Assembly: GCF_014805625.2 (NCBI RefSeq)
Contig: NW_023998565.1
Span: forward strand, 2,004,936-2,068,935
Source of the DNA: Glossina fuscipes
Lineage: Eukaryota; Arthropoda; Insecta; Diptera; Glossinidae
Direction of reading: 5' to 3'
Length of the DNA: 64,000 bases
In this document: positions 36,373 to 47,117 of the stretch, piece after piece
Layout of the letters: each line of letters begins with the position of its first letter
Numbering within the stretch: position 1 is the first letter of the stretch
Program-made: the position numbers and the translations under genes
Notes under the pieces: model-generated
The model's input: the letters and a program-made list of their open reading frames with translations, nothing else
The model's database searches: none
What the model was told of the DNA's origin: nothing

Positions 36373-37022
36373 ACGGAAATTTGATGTAAATAAATTGGAA
36401 ATTACATTTCACCAAATGGAGTTATATTTTTATCTTGAAGTAAAAAAAAAAAAAAAAAAAAAAATTTAAATAATTAGACCGAAACAAACACAAACGGCAA
36501 TAACAACGATAACAGCAACGGCAGCTGTAATATGACGTATATCATTGATCGTCAATGAAATTCATAATAAAAATTCATTGAACAAACGCTTTAAATTACG
36601 CCACAAGGCAACCCAACAAGGTAAAAAGGAAAAGGGGTGAATAAGAGAGCGAGAGCGTAAGAAGAAGGAACCAGATGATGTAAGCAGCCACCACCACAGA
36701 CTCAAGCAACGACCAGATTCACGGTCAGGTATTTTCATTCATTTATTTCCTTTTTTTTTTCTTTTTCTTGCCCCCTATTTAGGGAGGAGCTCCGATGTGT
36801 GGCTGAGTTTAGCCTGCCACCGCTGTGGCTGAGGTCAGGTTAGGGAGTGTGCATGTGATGGCGCCGTAGGGAGAACGTCAGACGGTTACGGACGGATTCA
36901 CGGTAGACAGACGTACGATAGACTACTGGCGAGACTATTCGTTTTTTTGTATTCTTTGTCATGAGGCTCAGAGAGCCAAACCCCGTTAAGAAACCGGCAA
37001 CTAGGGGGCTAGTACCGTGACA

Positions 37023-37160
37023 AGCTTCTTACGTTTATTTAGATTTAGTTTCAGAAGATTCTGAGAGCTTGCAACGAAATTATCCAAGTCTCTTTGAAGC
37101 TGATGTGATTGCTATTCTACGGAGAAAGAAGAAAGTAGTTTCACATCATAAGCATGCAGA
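37023..37160 (-). mobile_element. CR1-like LINE copy A7, middle piece
   Basis: About 138 bp of A7 RT sequence (agcttcttacgtttatttag ... gtttcacatcataagcat) lies between the two insertions Y2 and C1. It matches A2 at about 19250-19385. Confidence 0.85.
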
Positions 37161-37753
37161 TGTCTTTAAGTGCTTTGCGTGGATACCTGCCGCAAAGGCT
37201 TAACCTCACGGTGCCCGATGGGACAGGGAGTGTAGGAACATACACTCAACGCCCCGAGGAAAACCTCGAGTTCCAGTGAAGATACGTATATGGATGTATC
37301 TTCCCCCCTGGTGAGGGCGAGGCACTACCCAAAACCTCTGTCTTTCCTTGGGTCAGACACCAGGTTGCTATGCAACTGCACATCGAGCCGAGGCTCTTCC
37401 CGCGATTTGGGCCAACCACAGCCACCACGAAAATCCCGCAATGGGCCGTTCCCGCTGACGGGCCGAAGCTAGAAGATTGCTTTCCTGTCGCCCGTGGTAC
37501 CTGATATAAAGAAGAAAAATAAGTAATGAAAGAAGAATAAGAAAACCTCCAGTCAGACTTAGCATCAGGTCCCATACCACCTGAAAACTCGGTATAGAAT
37601 TTGCAGAGGAAGCTGCAATAATAGAGAACCAGTCAATACAATGCGCATGGGCACTGCATTCTCACTATGTGGAGGAGGCCTATCCCAACCTCGTTTAATA
37701 AGGGAAACGATATTGCAATCAATGCTATCGTGAACTACCTTGATTTCCATGGC

Positions 37754-39954
37754 CTATAAGTCTCTGAATGCAGAGTATTCAGGGCACACCAACAGCACGT
37801 GTTGATAATCTTCGGGCAAGCTGCCACATAAGCAAGCCCTGGTTTCAGAACGGCCTCTTTCATGCAAAAATGCAATCAGAGATCCCTGGCCCGTATGTAG
37901 AAACTCGAGATGCAGGCCAGAGCTAAAACTCGTGTGGTTTTCTACAAAGCAAACGTCACGGATAAAGTTAAAAGTAATTTTACCGTTCTCACTACTGTCC
38001 CAACGTGATTGCTCCCGAGAATTTAATCTCTCTACATTCTGAGTGTTTAACCCGTCAAGTAGGAGCAAACCCTCTTTATCCTGTAGGCATTACTAAGACG
38101 TAAAACCTCAAGGTCCAGAGTGGGAGCGTCAGTCGAGACCGTTTTACAAACGGGCAAACACGCCAACAACATTATGTGTTTAATATCTTATTCGTCCTAC
38201 AACAGATGTAACGTTCGCACACCACACGGGAGCTCTATATCTTGTAAAAGCAATAAAGATCCCGCCGTATATTATCCGAACGGCAGGTCCGGTAAGACCC
38301 CATTCGCACCGTAGGACACGACGAATCTGCCCTACCGCATTCATAAGTTTATCCTTAACCTTGTCAAGGTGTAAATAAAATTGCCCTGATCGTACATGGT
38401 AATACCTAGGTATTGGGCTTCAGCCACGTACCTGGAATTGACCCCATTCACTCTGATCACTGGAGGTCTGCCGGATGAGAGGATACCTTTCTGCAGCACA
38501 ATCAGAGTTTTCTCCAATTATAGATCAACACAAAGACTATGCCTCCTTGCGCTGATCACTCGCACAACGCTTTCATCGCGTGCTTCTATAAATTTCCGAG
38601 CCCTACCTTCCACTAAGATGAGCAGGTCAGCTGTCCAGAGATGTTAAGTATTCTATTAGCTTCGTCGCATACGCCGTCTAGCTACCTTAACAAACCATCC
38701 ATCATAATGTTCCATATAAATGGTCCACTGATGGATGCTTGTGGACAATCTCTAACCACATCCCTGAAGACAATGTCGTTTCTACTACAACACTAGCTCG
38801 GCTACGAGAGAAATAGCTAGGCCAGAGTTTAAATTGCAGACAATTCAGTTCGCCCAGCCTGGCAAGTATATTGTTTCAATTGAGATGGTCAAACGTACCC
38901 TCAAGGTCAATAAATATGCGTAGGACATATTTCTCGTTACAATCCCTAACACATGCCTGCACCTGTAACCAGGCATCTTCCGTACGGAGACCATTACAGA
39001 AGCCAAACTGCCTATCAGACAGACTAAGAGTAAGAGTCTTCTGAAGCCTCTCTATCATTATCCTCTCCAGAACTTTTCCAAGCACTGAGAGAAGACCATC
39101 TCACCGGTAATTTCGCCAACGCGTCGGGACCTTTTTAATCTGACTTTGGACATTGCATACTCAACTTCATACTTTTCCAAGGGAGGAGTAAGAGGCTCAA
39201 ACCCAATGCTGGGATCCATCTCCTGACCCTGCGCAGGGAAGAATGTTCCCAGTAATGCATACAGCCACTCCCTCCAAGTAAATAGCACTCCATTTGAAGT
39301 GCGAATACCGCTTATCTCCAAGGATTTTGTCCCCTTGGTAACGCGGTGGACCTGACCCCAAGGATCATCACGGTCCCGGGAGACAAAATTTCTCTGATCG
39401 TCCTCTTTAGTTTCAGTAAGCGTGCTTTTGTAGTCACTGAGGCATTGCCTTAATTCGACTCTTATCTCAACAGCATTCAGAGCGTTAGACCTTCACGCCC
39501 GCTGAAACTGCCTTCTCAGGCGGCGGACAACTTTCGAACTTTTTTTTTTCGAAGGACGTTTCCACCACTTTACCCCTCTTTGATTTGCCTTGCGTCATGT
39601 CTCCAAAAGCAAGTCGTTGACGCTCCAAACCGATTAAGTTACGTGATCTATCTGCTCATCTAAGGGTTTCCTCTGAAAGTCGCCAAACAGCGCCGTAGTG
39701 ACCATCTCCCGAATAAGCACATTCACATCATTCACAATAACAGCAGAGTGGCTGTTGTGGTCAAGGAACACGCGAATATCCGGTGGCAATCCCTTAAGCC
39801 TACCACCGGACACGCACGGCTCCTGCATCAACGTCACCCCACTGCCTACCACACGCATACACTGGTCGGACTCGCACAGCGTCTTATAAATGCGATTGCA
39901 GTTATATTGGAGTATGGGCAAGGCCATTTTAATGGTGAGATGCCACTCGTGCAA
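37754..39954 (-). pseudogene. C1 ORF2, endonuclease-RT, fragmented
   Basis: The EN start is at 39954-39634 (LPILQYNCNRIYKTL, then TLMQEPCVSGGRLKGLPPDI, then HNSHSAVIVNDVNV). The RT start is at 39321-39058 and the palm at 39085-38876 (SLSDRQFGFCNGLRTEDAW, then LRIFIDLEGTFDHLN; the usual Lys-Gly-Ala-Phe-Asp is Glu-Gly-Thr-Phe-Asp). The C-terminal Cys-His region is at 38068-37754 (ETRACLCGSLPEDYQHVLL, then VCPEYSAFRDL). The stops between these blocks show that it is dead. The catalytic Asp-Asp box was not found in frame. Confidence 0.7.
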
Positions 39955-41141
39955 CCATCCTATTGTATTCAGGACAAGCGGAGGACATCATAAGATGATC
40001 CGCTGGAAGCCCCCTAAATTCACTATTTCTGCAGTGTGCGGCGTTTGTACACACACTGTATCTGTGGCTACTTTGACCACAGTGTCGGCAAATGATTCCC
40101 CTCACAGCGCAATCTTTAACCATATGGTCAAACCTGAGGCAGCGGTAGCACATGTGCACCTCATCGTACCGGGAGCGACATCCATTCAGCATAGACCCTA
40201 CCAATGCGCAAAAGGCATTCCATGGCAGTGCTGCAGCTTTCTAAAATAACATTTGTCTTGCTGTCGGCATCTGCCCATGGTTTCGACACAAGGCGGACCC
40301 TGTCGTCAAACTCCTTCCGACTAGAGAATAAACCTTTACGGTTCATCATGTACAACTTATCCATAAAAGCAGACGGACTCAATTTCCGATGGACGGACTG
40401 AACTAAAACTCTCGGACGTGGTTTGTTCACAATGCAAGCGTCAGGCCCAACTTCCCCAAACTTTGCGTTGGCAACAATCTTCTCCATCTCCGCAACGTGT
40501 GTCCGCAATATTCCAGATTTCCACTGGCTTTGGCGGTACAACAGTCCGTGCAGCCTCAACAACGGGGGGAGGAATCGACGTTTTTGGTGCCCGTGGCGGA
40601 TTTCAAACACTCACCGCCTTTCTCTAATTCCTCAATGTGACATCTAAGGCGAACATTTTCGGCCACCAGGACGAAGAAGGTCGCCTCATATTCGCCACCA
40701 AAGCTTAAAAGCTCGCTAGCAGCCTCTAGCAATCCGGCGAAAGAACGCATTTCTGCAGGCGAGTGGTAATCGCCTTCAGCTTGCTTACGGAGCCTGCAGC
40801 ATCATTCCGCTCCTCCGCGCGCACTGGCCTGCTAGCCGCGGAAGCTGCCGTCCCCATTAATGGGACGGAGGCAACGGGTGCAGCGACTTGCGCCTCTTCA
40901 ACAACCGGGAACCTGAAATCGTAGGCATTGAGTCACTACGGCGCATGTGTCCTTCAACCGTGGTGTCACTCTCCGACACATCGGACGCACTGTGGTTGCG
41001 TTTTACACCACCATCTTTTTGAGGTCCAACCTTCTGACCACCCTTCGCTACCACAAACTCATCGTCAGAGCACGTCATTTTCTCGGACAGTCCCCCCGCA
41101 GCACTCTTTGGGCCATGGTTCTTTTTCTTACTCTTCCCCAT
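39929..41141 (-). pseudogene. C1 ORF1, CCHC gag-like protein, frameshifted
   Basis: The ATG at 41141 opens MGKSKKKNHGPKSAAGG, a basic start with Ser-rich stretches (HSASDVSESDTTVEGHMRR). Later parts are spread over three frames: a helical segment at 40750-40556 (VLVAENVRLRCHIEELEKG), 40610-40161 (KPRPRVLVQSVHRKLSPSAF), and knuckles at 40204-39929 (CYRCLRFDHMVKDC, CRHCGQSSHRYSVC, and a third CxNSxx-type relic). The last frame ends about 20 bases after ORF2 opens, giving an ORF1-ORF2 overlap as in the R1 group. Confidence 0.7.
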
Positions 41142-41361
41142 TGTGCACTGATCTGCTGAGATTTATTCAAATATCTCAGTTAGTGTACTAGTACAATAAA
41201 ACGGCGAAGTGTTAGATTTAAATATATATATAATGAAATGTATAAGAAAACGACACTTACCCCAACGACTGGACAGTACTACAGCAGCACACGAACGCCA
41301 CCAAGCGAAAAACCTTTGAGCGCAGGAACGCCACCAATATAGAAGCACAGAACACAACGCT

Positions 41362-43570
41362 TTATTGTCAGCATACATTAAGATTTGTCTGGAATTAATC
41401 ACCGATGGGAGATCCTTAATGTATAAACTAAATAATATAGGACCTAAGTGGCTTGAGGTACGCCAGACGTCGCGGGGAATTCATCCGAGGTGATGAAATT
41501 AAACAACACCCTGAATGGTGTATTGTGCAGATAAGAGCTTATCCAGTTTACTAAATAGAAAGGGAAGCCAGAGGCTTGCAGTTTAAACATAAGTAGTTTA
41601 TGGTTAACCAAATCAAACGCTTTGCTAAAATTACTGTGGATGGAAAAAGGCTTGAAAAAATAAGAAGTAAACTCTAACAGATTGGTGACCGAAGATCTTC
41701 CTTTCGAAAGCCGTGCTGATGTGGAGAAATATACGAATTAATGGCCAAGGCCAAATGCTGAGTCACAATTCGCTCTAACAACTTGGGCAAAACACTCAAC
41801 TTGGCTATGCCCGTGTAGTTCTCAACGAGTTGTCTACTTCCACTTTAGGAATATGCAAAGTACTCTGCCCACACAAAGTGAAAACACCTAAATTCATGGG
41901 CTGGTTAAAAATGTTTAAGATAACGCCGCATAACTCGACAGTGCAAGATATAAGTACATATGATGGAATTCCATCAGGTCCAGGCGCATAACTATATTTT
42001 AGAGAACTCAACCATTTTCAGAAATAACCATGTTGGGAAGTGAAACCAAATTAATTATAGGATATGGGTAGTTCGCTGATTTATCATATGGCTAGTTTGC
42101 TGATTAATAGTCGAAAAGTTTCGTCGGAAGTATTTAGTAAAGAGATTTGAGATTTCAAAATCAAAGCTATTAAAAGAAACATGCGAGGGATATGGAGAAT
42201 TTTTTTTTTTTTGAGTTAACAAATTTAAAAAAGTGTTTAGGATTAGCAAACTGAAAAAGCGTTTTTTTCGTATTCTTCAAATATTTGTCTCCTTAAACCA
42301 CGGAGGACACCTGCTTCGAGGTCGGGAGTACATGACCGGAACAGATGCAGAAATAGATGGATTTAATATATTGTAGAACGATGACAGTGAGCTTTCAATA
42401 CTTCCAAGTGAGAAATCAAGCGCAATATGTGAAAGAAGTGATTTTAGCGTTAAAACATTGATTTTATGGAAATCATAAAATTTATTTGAAAAAGTTGAAT
42501 TTGGAACGTTGTAGAAGATCAACGAACCATTATGCTTGCAATGAAAGGAAATTCCAAATGCTGGATGATAAGGGTCTTCAGGTAAACTAAAATGAAGACA
42601 ACGATTAACACAAATCTCAGGAAAATTGGCAAAGCAAAGATCAAGCAGTCTACAATTGCAATTAGGGGTATCGTTGTATTGAACTAAATTGTGATCGAAT
42701 AATTCATTAAAGAACACAACAGATCTCTCAGATGTTGATGTAGGAATGAAACAGGCAGAGTTATCACTGTAACACCAAGTGACTTGAGGCAAATTAAAGC
42801 CACATAACGCAATGACTATATCGGTAGGTTTAGATTGCTTGGCCACTTTCCAAATGAGGGCGGCCTGTTTCTTATACATGGAGATATCCGAATTTGGTTG
42901 AATATAGGAGCAGGTCGCATATAAGTGTTTATTAGAAAATTTCGCTCGAATGGCGATAAATTCAACGTCGGGAGCAGTTGGAAATTCAATTGAATAGGAC
43001 GGGACTGTTGCAGATATGGACTTTAAAACACCATCACTATTGCGATACAATCGATCATTTCTGAAAACCTGAAACGAATTATGGAAAAGTTCTGACGAAT
43101 GTGGATCAGGCCTTAACCAAGTTTCAGTGAAGGCCAAACAGGAAAACTTCCTGCTCACTGAATTTAGGAAAGTAAAACGAATGTTTGAATTTAGGCCCCC
43201 AAAAATTTTGATAAATGAGAGATAATGAGCCTGAAGAAATATTTAGTTTTTGGAAGGGGAAAGAACTACTATATTAGCATTACGGGGTCGAGGGATAAAT
43301 TCTTTAATTAAGGATCCAATCGACCACAATGGTTTATTGAACAACACATCCATGTTTTCAGTCGGAACTAGAATTTAAAAGACGAGATTGCTCTAGGTTG
43401 AGAAGGAGCCAATTTGAAAATGCTAGCACTCTTCAAAATTGACAGATAAGACTTTTGCCGCCAGATAATTTACCCACAGATATATCAGGCGCCAGTCTTG
43501 ACACAAACATTGCTTTTCTGGGTGGAACTGGCTTAAAGCAAATGTCATTTGTACTAGCAGCAGAACGGTT
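41362..43570 (-). mobile_element. CR1-like LINE copy A7, 5' part (RT start, EN, end of ORF1)
   Basis: The minus strand carries ORF1 C-terminal relics (PPRKAMFVSRLAPDISVG near 43530-43490), a long EN frame (43158-42277), the EN-RT linker and the RT start (SLKYSYAPGPDGIPSYVL near 42011). It begins within ORF1, so the copy is 5' truncated. At 43571 the flanking C2 LINE resumes. Confidence 0.8.
42277..43158 (-). pseudogene. A7 endonuclease domain, open frame with altered catalytic box
   Basis: A 293-codon frame covers almost the whole APE-type endonuclease. The Glu of AFTETWLRPDPHSSELFH is present. The nucleotide-contacting Gly-Asp-Phe-Asn box reads IALCGFNLPQVTW, so the catalytic Asp has been replaced. 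RLLDLCFANFP and the DPYHPAFGI segment in place of the usual Ser-Asp-His follow. The first block is therefore retained, and the second has lost its acidic residue. The sister copy A6 keeps ALGDFNLPQ. The frame stays open but the enzyme would not be expected to cut DNA. Confidence 0.75.
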
Positions 43571-43779
43571 CACACTACAACTACTTGCCAGGTTGAAAGA
43601 AGCTAACTGTTTAAAAATTAAACTCTCGGTTAGTTACTTCTCTTGCAGAAGCGCGTGTGTTGTCGGTACTAACGACATTGTTTATAGAAAATAGGAGGCT
43701 GTCCGCAATGGTCTATCTGCGGTCAATTTATATGGAATGTAATGCTGGATTCCTTGCTGAGGCATCTAAAAGGCATGTG
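43571..43779 (+). mobile_element. R1/Waldo-like LINE copy C2, right part
   Basis: Directly after the 5' end of A7 the RT of C2 continues where 33591 left off: LLARLKEANCLKIKLSVSYF, then RSACVVGTNDIVYRK, then relics equivalent to the C1 stretch CPQGSVSGPFIWNI. The C1 equivalent is at about 38880-38700. This pins the insertion of A7 to the palm block of C2. At about 43780 the host A copy resumes. Confidence 0.75.
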
Positions 43780-44896
43780 TGATGTTAAACTGGTTTCTTC
43801 CTTCTTGTTGAAAGCGCTATCGTATAGGCTTTTAAATTGACTTAAACAATTTGGTTACATGGTGCTCGTTAAATTTTATGAAATTAAATCTAAGACAATG
43901 CAAGAAGTTTCCTTTTTTAAGAAGGAAGTCATTCATTACTGAGCATTTCATTGATCCGCACAAGTTCAAAAACATTGATTGTTTTATCGATTCAAGGATT
44001 CTATTCGATTGAAGATTACGTTTTAATTTGCAGATTGAGCTCTCTTTAAGTAAACCCATGGCCTCACTTGGTTGCATTAAGAGGCGACCCAAAGACAGCT
44101 TCCTTGCATTACAAAAAGCTACATCTGTGCTTAGTTAAACCAATACTTGAATATGCCTCTCTTGTGTGGTCACCTTCCTATAGGTGTTATGTAAATTGAA
44201 TTGAATCAGTTCAACGGCAATTCTTGCTGTTTGCCCTGAGCAAATTGGGTTGAGACCCGCTTGTCGCTTTTTTTCTTTCTTATGGAAAAAGGTTGCTCCT
44301 GTTAGCCTTACCGTCACTTAAGAAACTTAGACTTATTCTTGGTTAAGAAATTTACGCTTCTTCTCAATTATGTTAATTAATGGTACTAATGGATTCGACC
44401 ACATTACTTGGCGAGATAAGCTTCAATATGCCTGATCGCTTTTATAGGCTCTTTATTACATTGTTTACAGAAACCTAAATGATTTCTATCAGTTAATCTC
44501 AATATCGGATTCTTTAAAGGCTATCAAACAAACTGGGCTTAATACGCACGACTTGTCTATGTCGCCTTTAAACTAAATCTTAATCTTAATATCTTATTAT
44601 GATTCGAAAATTTATTTAGTTTTGATTACTGTATCGGTTGCCAAGTTTTTGTATGGCTGCGATGGCTTAGGGGTTCACTTGCAACTTGGATCTGCACTGG
44701 TTGTGGGTGTGTCTTTGTGCTACTAATCTATATGTTTTTTTCGTTTCTTATTTATTTACGCATGAATTTTTTTTCTTTATACATATTGAGTTAGTTTTTA
44801 ATGATAACCAGTATAAAATTTTCTTCTAAGAGCCAATTGAATTCGGCTATTAATTTATTCTAACTGAGTTTCATATATAAATAAATAAATAAATCA
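43780..44896 (+). mobile_element. CR1-like LINE copy A5 (probable 3' part of A6)
   Basis: The sequence starts at the position matching the catalytic YADDVKLF block of A1 (gatgttaaactggtttcttcc versus gatgtgaaactgttttcttcc). It runs to the RT end and 3' UTR and stops with (TAAA)n at about 44876-44894. The frame is broken throughout. Its start abuts C2. Confidence 0.75.
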
Positions 44897-44939
44897 TCCA
44901 TCAACCAGAAGGAATGGCATTTTATTTATATAAACCTAT

Positions 44940-45425
44940 TCAGCCCCATGATTTAAATAGTCTTTACACAAACGAAATATAGATTTCTTAGATAGTCCCT
45001 CTCCGGCGGATTGGCCAGTGAAACATATTTCACCTTCGGAACTTCAGAAAGAAATAATAAAACTTTATTGCAAGAAATCTCCAGTGTACGATTGTATTGA
45101 TGCAAAAGTTTCTCAATTCTTTTTGAAAAAAGCAATTATTTTACTTACACTGATATTCAATTCAATCTTGACATTAAACCACTTTCCTTCGCAATGGAAA
45201 TGTGCAGAAATATTTACAAAAATATGGTTGAAAAAAATGTTGCTGGAGTTAAAAAAACTTAAGGTAATACGTGAATATCAACTTGAATTCACGTATAAGC
45301 ATGATGCATTTGAACAATGCCTTCGTGTAATTTCTTACATATGAAACGCTTTGGAAAATAAATAATATTTTTAGATTTGCAACAGGCATTTGATAGCTTG
45401 CTTCACCTGTTAATGTTAATAATAT
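44940..45425 (+). mobile_element. Jockey-like LINE fragment D1 (RT first half)
   Basis: The frame 45018-45344 and its flanks encode the beginning of a Jockey-type RT: HISPSELQKEIIKLYCKKSP, LTLIFNSILTLNHFPSQWKC, then a deletion, then REYQLEFTYKHDAFEQCLRV and, in another frame, FLDLQQAFDSLLH near 45370-45410 (palm block with the first catalytic Asp). The element stops at about 45425, before the PQG and catalytic YADD-type blocks. The complementary half D2 is at 59395-60010. Confidence 0.75.
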
Positions 45426-45639
45426 ATAAATAATTAATAATTAATTAATGAACAAAGCGAACACGAAAATCGTTTAATGTAAGTTAACGAGGCCATTAGA
45501 TGTTTCGGTTTTTGTTCTCTTTTATAATATAAAGATAGCGATTTAACAATATAAAAAAGTGAAAGCCACTTATTAACATAATTTTTAAAACTACTTTTTA
45601 ACATAGAATGAGAATTTTTACCCAGCACCAAGCCACGGT

Positions 45640-46620
45640 TGTCCGCTACGTCAATATAGCTAAGTTCTTTTACAGTATTAATATGTTCGCCATGCGTTGC
45701 ATCCGTACCATGCTTTCCGATTAGTGCTATAAGATCAGCTTCAGCTAACAAAGATGGACCAATTGTAGCATCCTCGTTCATAACAATTTCAATACGTTGA
45801 AAAACTTTCCCTAATAAAATAGTTTTTTAACAAAACTTTTTGAAGTAAAACTAAACTTCTCTTTAACTTTCTATATAGTGTTGAATCCGCTTGGCATTCC
45901 ATTTTTCGAGGTAATTTCTTTCGTAAATATCTAAATCTGAAGACGAGAATTTTTCACCCTCTATGTTAATATTAACGATAGTCTTAGATCCGACAGCGTC
46001 TTTACTAACACAAGCCAAAAAATGGCGACATATCAATTCGTACACATTTGGTAACCAGATCTATAGACGATGTACGTTAAATCATGCAAATTCCTTTTTC
46101 TTTTTTTTTTGAGTTAACTTACTATGTGCCATTTTCGTGGGATGAATCGGTGAATGTGCCTGATCCGATTTCATACTATTTCTAGGATTAGGGCTCCATT
46201 CCTTTACACGCTTAGCCAACGTTCCTCAAACCGCATGTTCGACTCGTTCTTCAACAACTGACCTTTAACAAAATTACAAATTAAAAGAAAGCTGTGCTCC
46301 TTTCAAGAAGAAGACAGACATTAAATTTATATCCTTTGAAAACATATTTGTCTCGGTGCACGTATAACTTATAAGCCGCTTAGTATAAAGCTTTTCGGTA
46401 ATTGTCATTACATCTTTAGCAGATAATTTCAATTTACATGAACCCAATTTTTCCAATGCTACTGTGTCGATTGCTCCCGCTCCGGGCCGCCATTTACTTT
46501 TCGGTTTGACTGTCACACTTTCAATGATCTCCTTCGGATTGGATAAAACTATTAAGTAGTAATCTTCACAGGTTTGCTTATCGAATCAACGATTGCCCAA
46601 AACGGTCCCAATTCCATGGT
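45640..46620 (-). pseudogene. Top3alpha: DNA topoisomerase III-alpha fragment, decayed
   Basis: Pieces of the type IA topoisomerase core appear in family order on the minus strand. They are KPKSKWRPGAGAIDTVALEK, then LSAKDVMTITEKLYTKRLIS (46516-46340); the active-site segment ISYTCTETNMFS, where the family has Ser-Tyr-Pro-Arg-Thr-Glu; MKSDQAHSPIHPTKM (about 46190-46135); a 60-bp intron-like spacer with a GTAAGT donor; VYELICRHFLACVSKDAVGS (from 46045); and LLAEADLIALIGKHGTDATH (about 45750-45690), where two residues of the Gly-Ile-Gly-Thr-Asp loop are missing. The catalytic Tyr remains but the adjacent Pro-Arg is Thr-Cys. Stops and shifts separate the blocks, and the N-terminal Toprim domain and C-terminal zinc region are absent. 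Because an intron-like gap is kept, this is more likely a decayed genomic copy than a retrocopy. Confidence 0.8.
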
Positions 46621-47117
46621 CAGGTTATTATTAGTATGAGAAACTTAGTCAAAAAACTCTTGTATAATTTCAACAAAGTTTTGTATTGAAATCTTCCATA
46701 TTTCGAATGATATGCTAACCTTTTATTTTCCAAAATGGCTGCGAAACAAACATCTCAAAATCTGCCACAAACTCCAGAGTTGATATTTGACAACTACCTT
46801 AAGATATCTTTTTCTTAAACCAGAGGAGCGGCTCGACGCTCGATCCCACAATATATATAATAAACTTGTTTGTCTCTATGTACAGTATATCAAAATGGCA
46901 TAAAGCGAATGCTGCGGCTGCATTGTCAGTCTAAAATTAAATAGAGATAAGTAAATAAGTTATAAATAACAATGAGTAAAGATAAATGCAAATTTTCGTT
47001 TGGAATATAGCGAATTCATTGCGAGGAGGGGTGGAGGCATGCACGCGCGGAGGACTGGAAGCGCGTCCAGGCTTCTAGAAAATCAGCCAAGCGGCTCCTC
47101 TGCTAGTGTCACCGTCG
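46621..47117. other. No recognised gene
   Basis: A short plus-strand open stretch begins at the ATG at 46736 (MAAKQTSQNLPQTPELIFDN) and ends after 26 codons in a Phe-Ser run. It shows no known motif. The segment 46990-47117 is GC-rich and joins the minus-strand frame that follows. Confidence 0.4.

Larger units (their letters stand above)
34687..37022 (+). mobile_element. LTR-like element Y2, inserted in A7
   Basis: The 2336-bp insertion begins TGTAACGGCCGCG and ends CCGTGACA, with a perfect 4-bp duplication agct on each side (34683-34686 and 37023-37026). It has TG...CA ends and no coding frame of note, which suggests a solo LTR or a deleted element. It holds the GCAAAATC palindrome array (34765-34975), a gap of 100 N, a 100-bp tandem duplication at 36173-36372, and a long A-rich middle. 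It is an inverted relative of Y1 at 10295-11884. Confidence 0.7.
37161..41361 (-). mobile_element. R1/Waldo-like non-LTR retrotransposon copy C1
   Basis: A 4.2-kb minus-strand element sits within A7. It has a 5' UTR from about 41361, ORF1 from the ATG at 41141, overlapping ORF2 from about 39954 and a 3' end near 37161 without poly(A). A7 reads up to ...ataagcat on one side and resumes with agcata... on the other, suggesting a short target duplication. Both ORFs carry frameshifts. R1/Waldo-like assignment comes from ORF1 knuckles, EN style (ALPILQYNCNR, LMQEPCVSGGRLKGLP) and RT style (DRQFGFCNGLRTEDAW). No RNase H was seen. Confidence 0.75.

Noticed and set aside
40928..41191. Plus-strand frames opposite C1 ORF1
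   Set aside because: They are shadows of the GC-rich ORF1 on the other strand; C1 ORF1 has the zinc knuckles.
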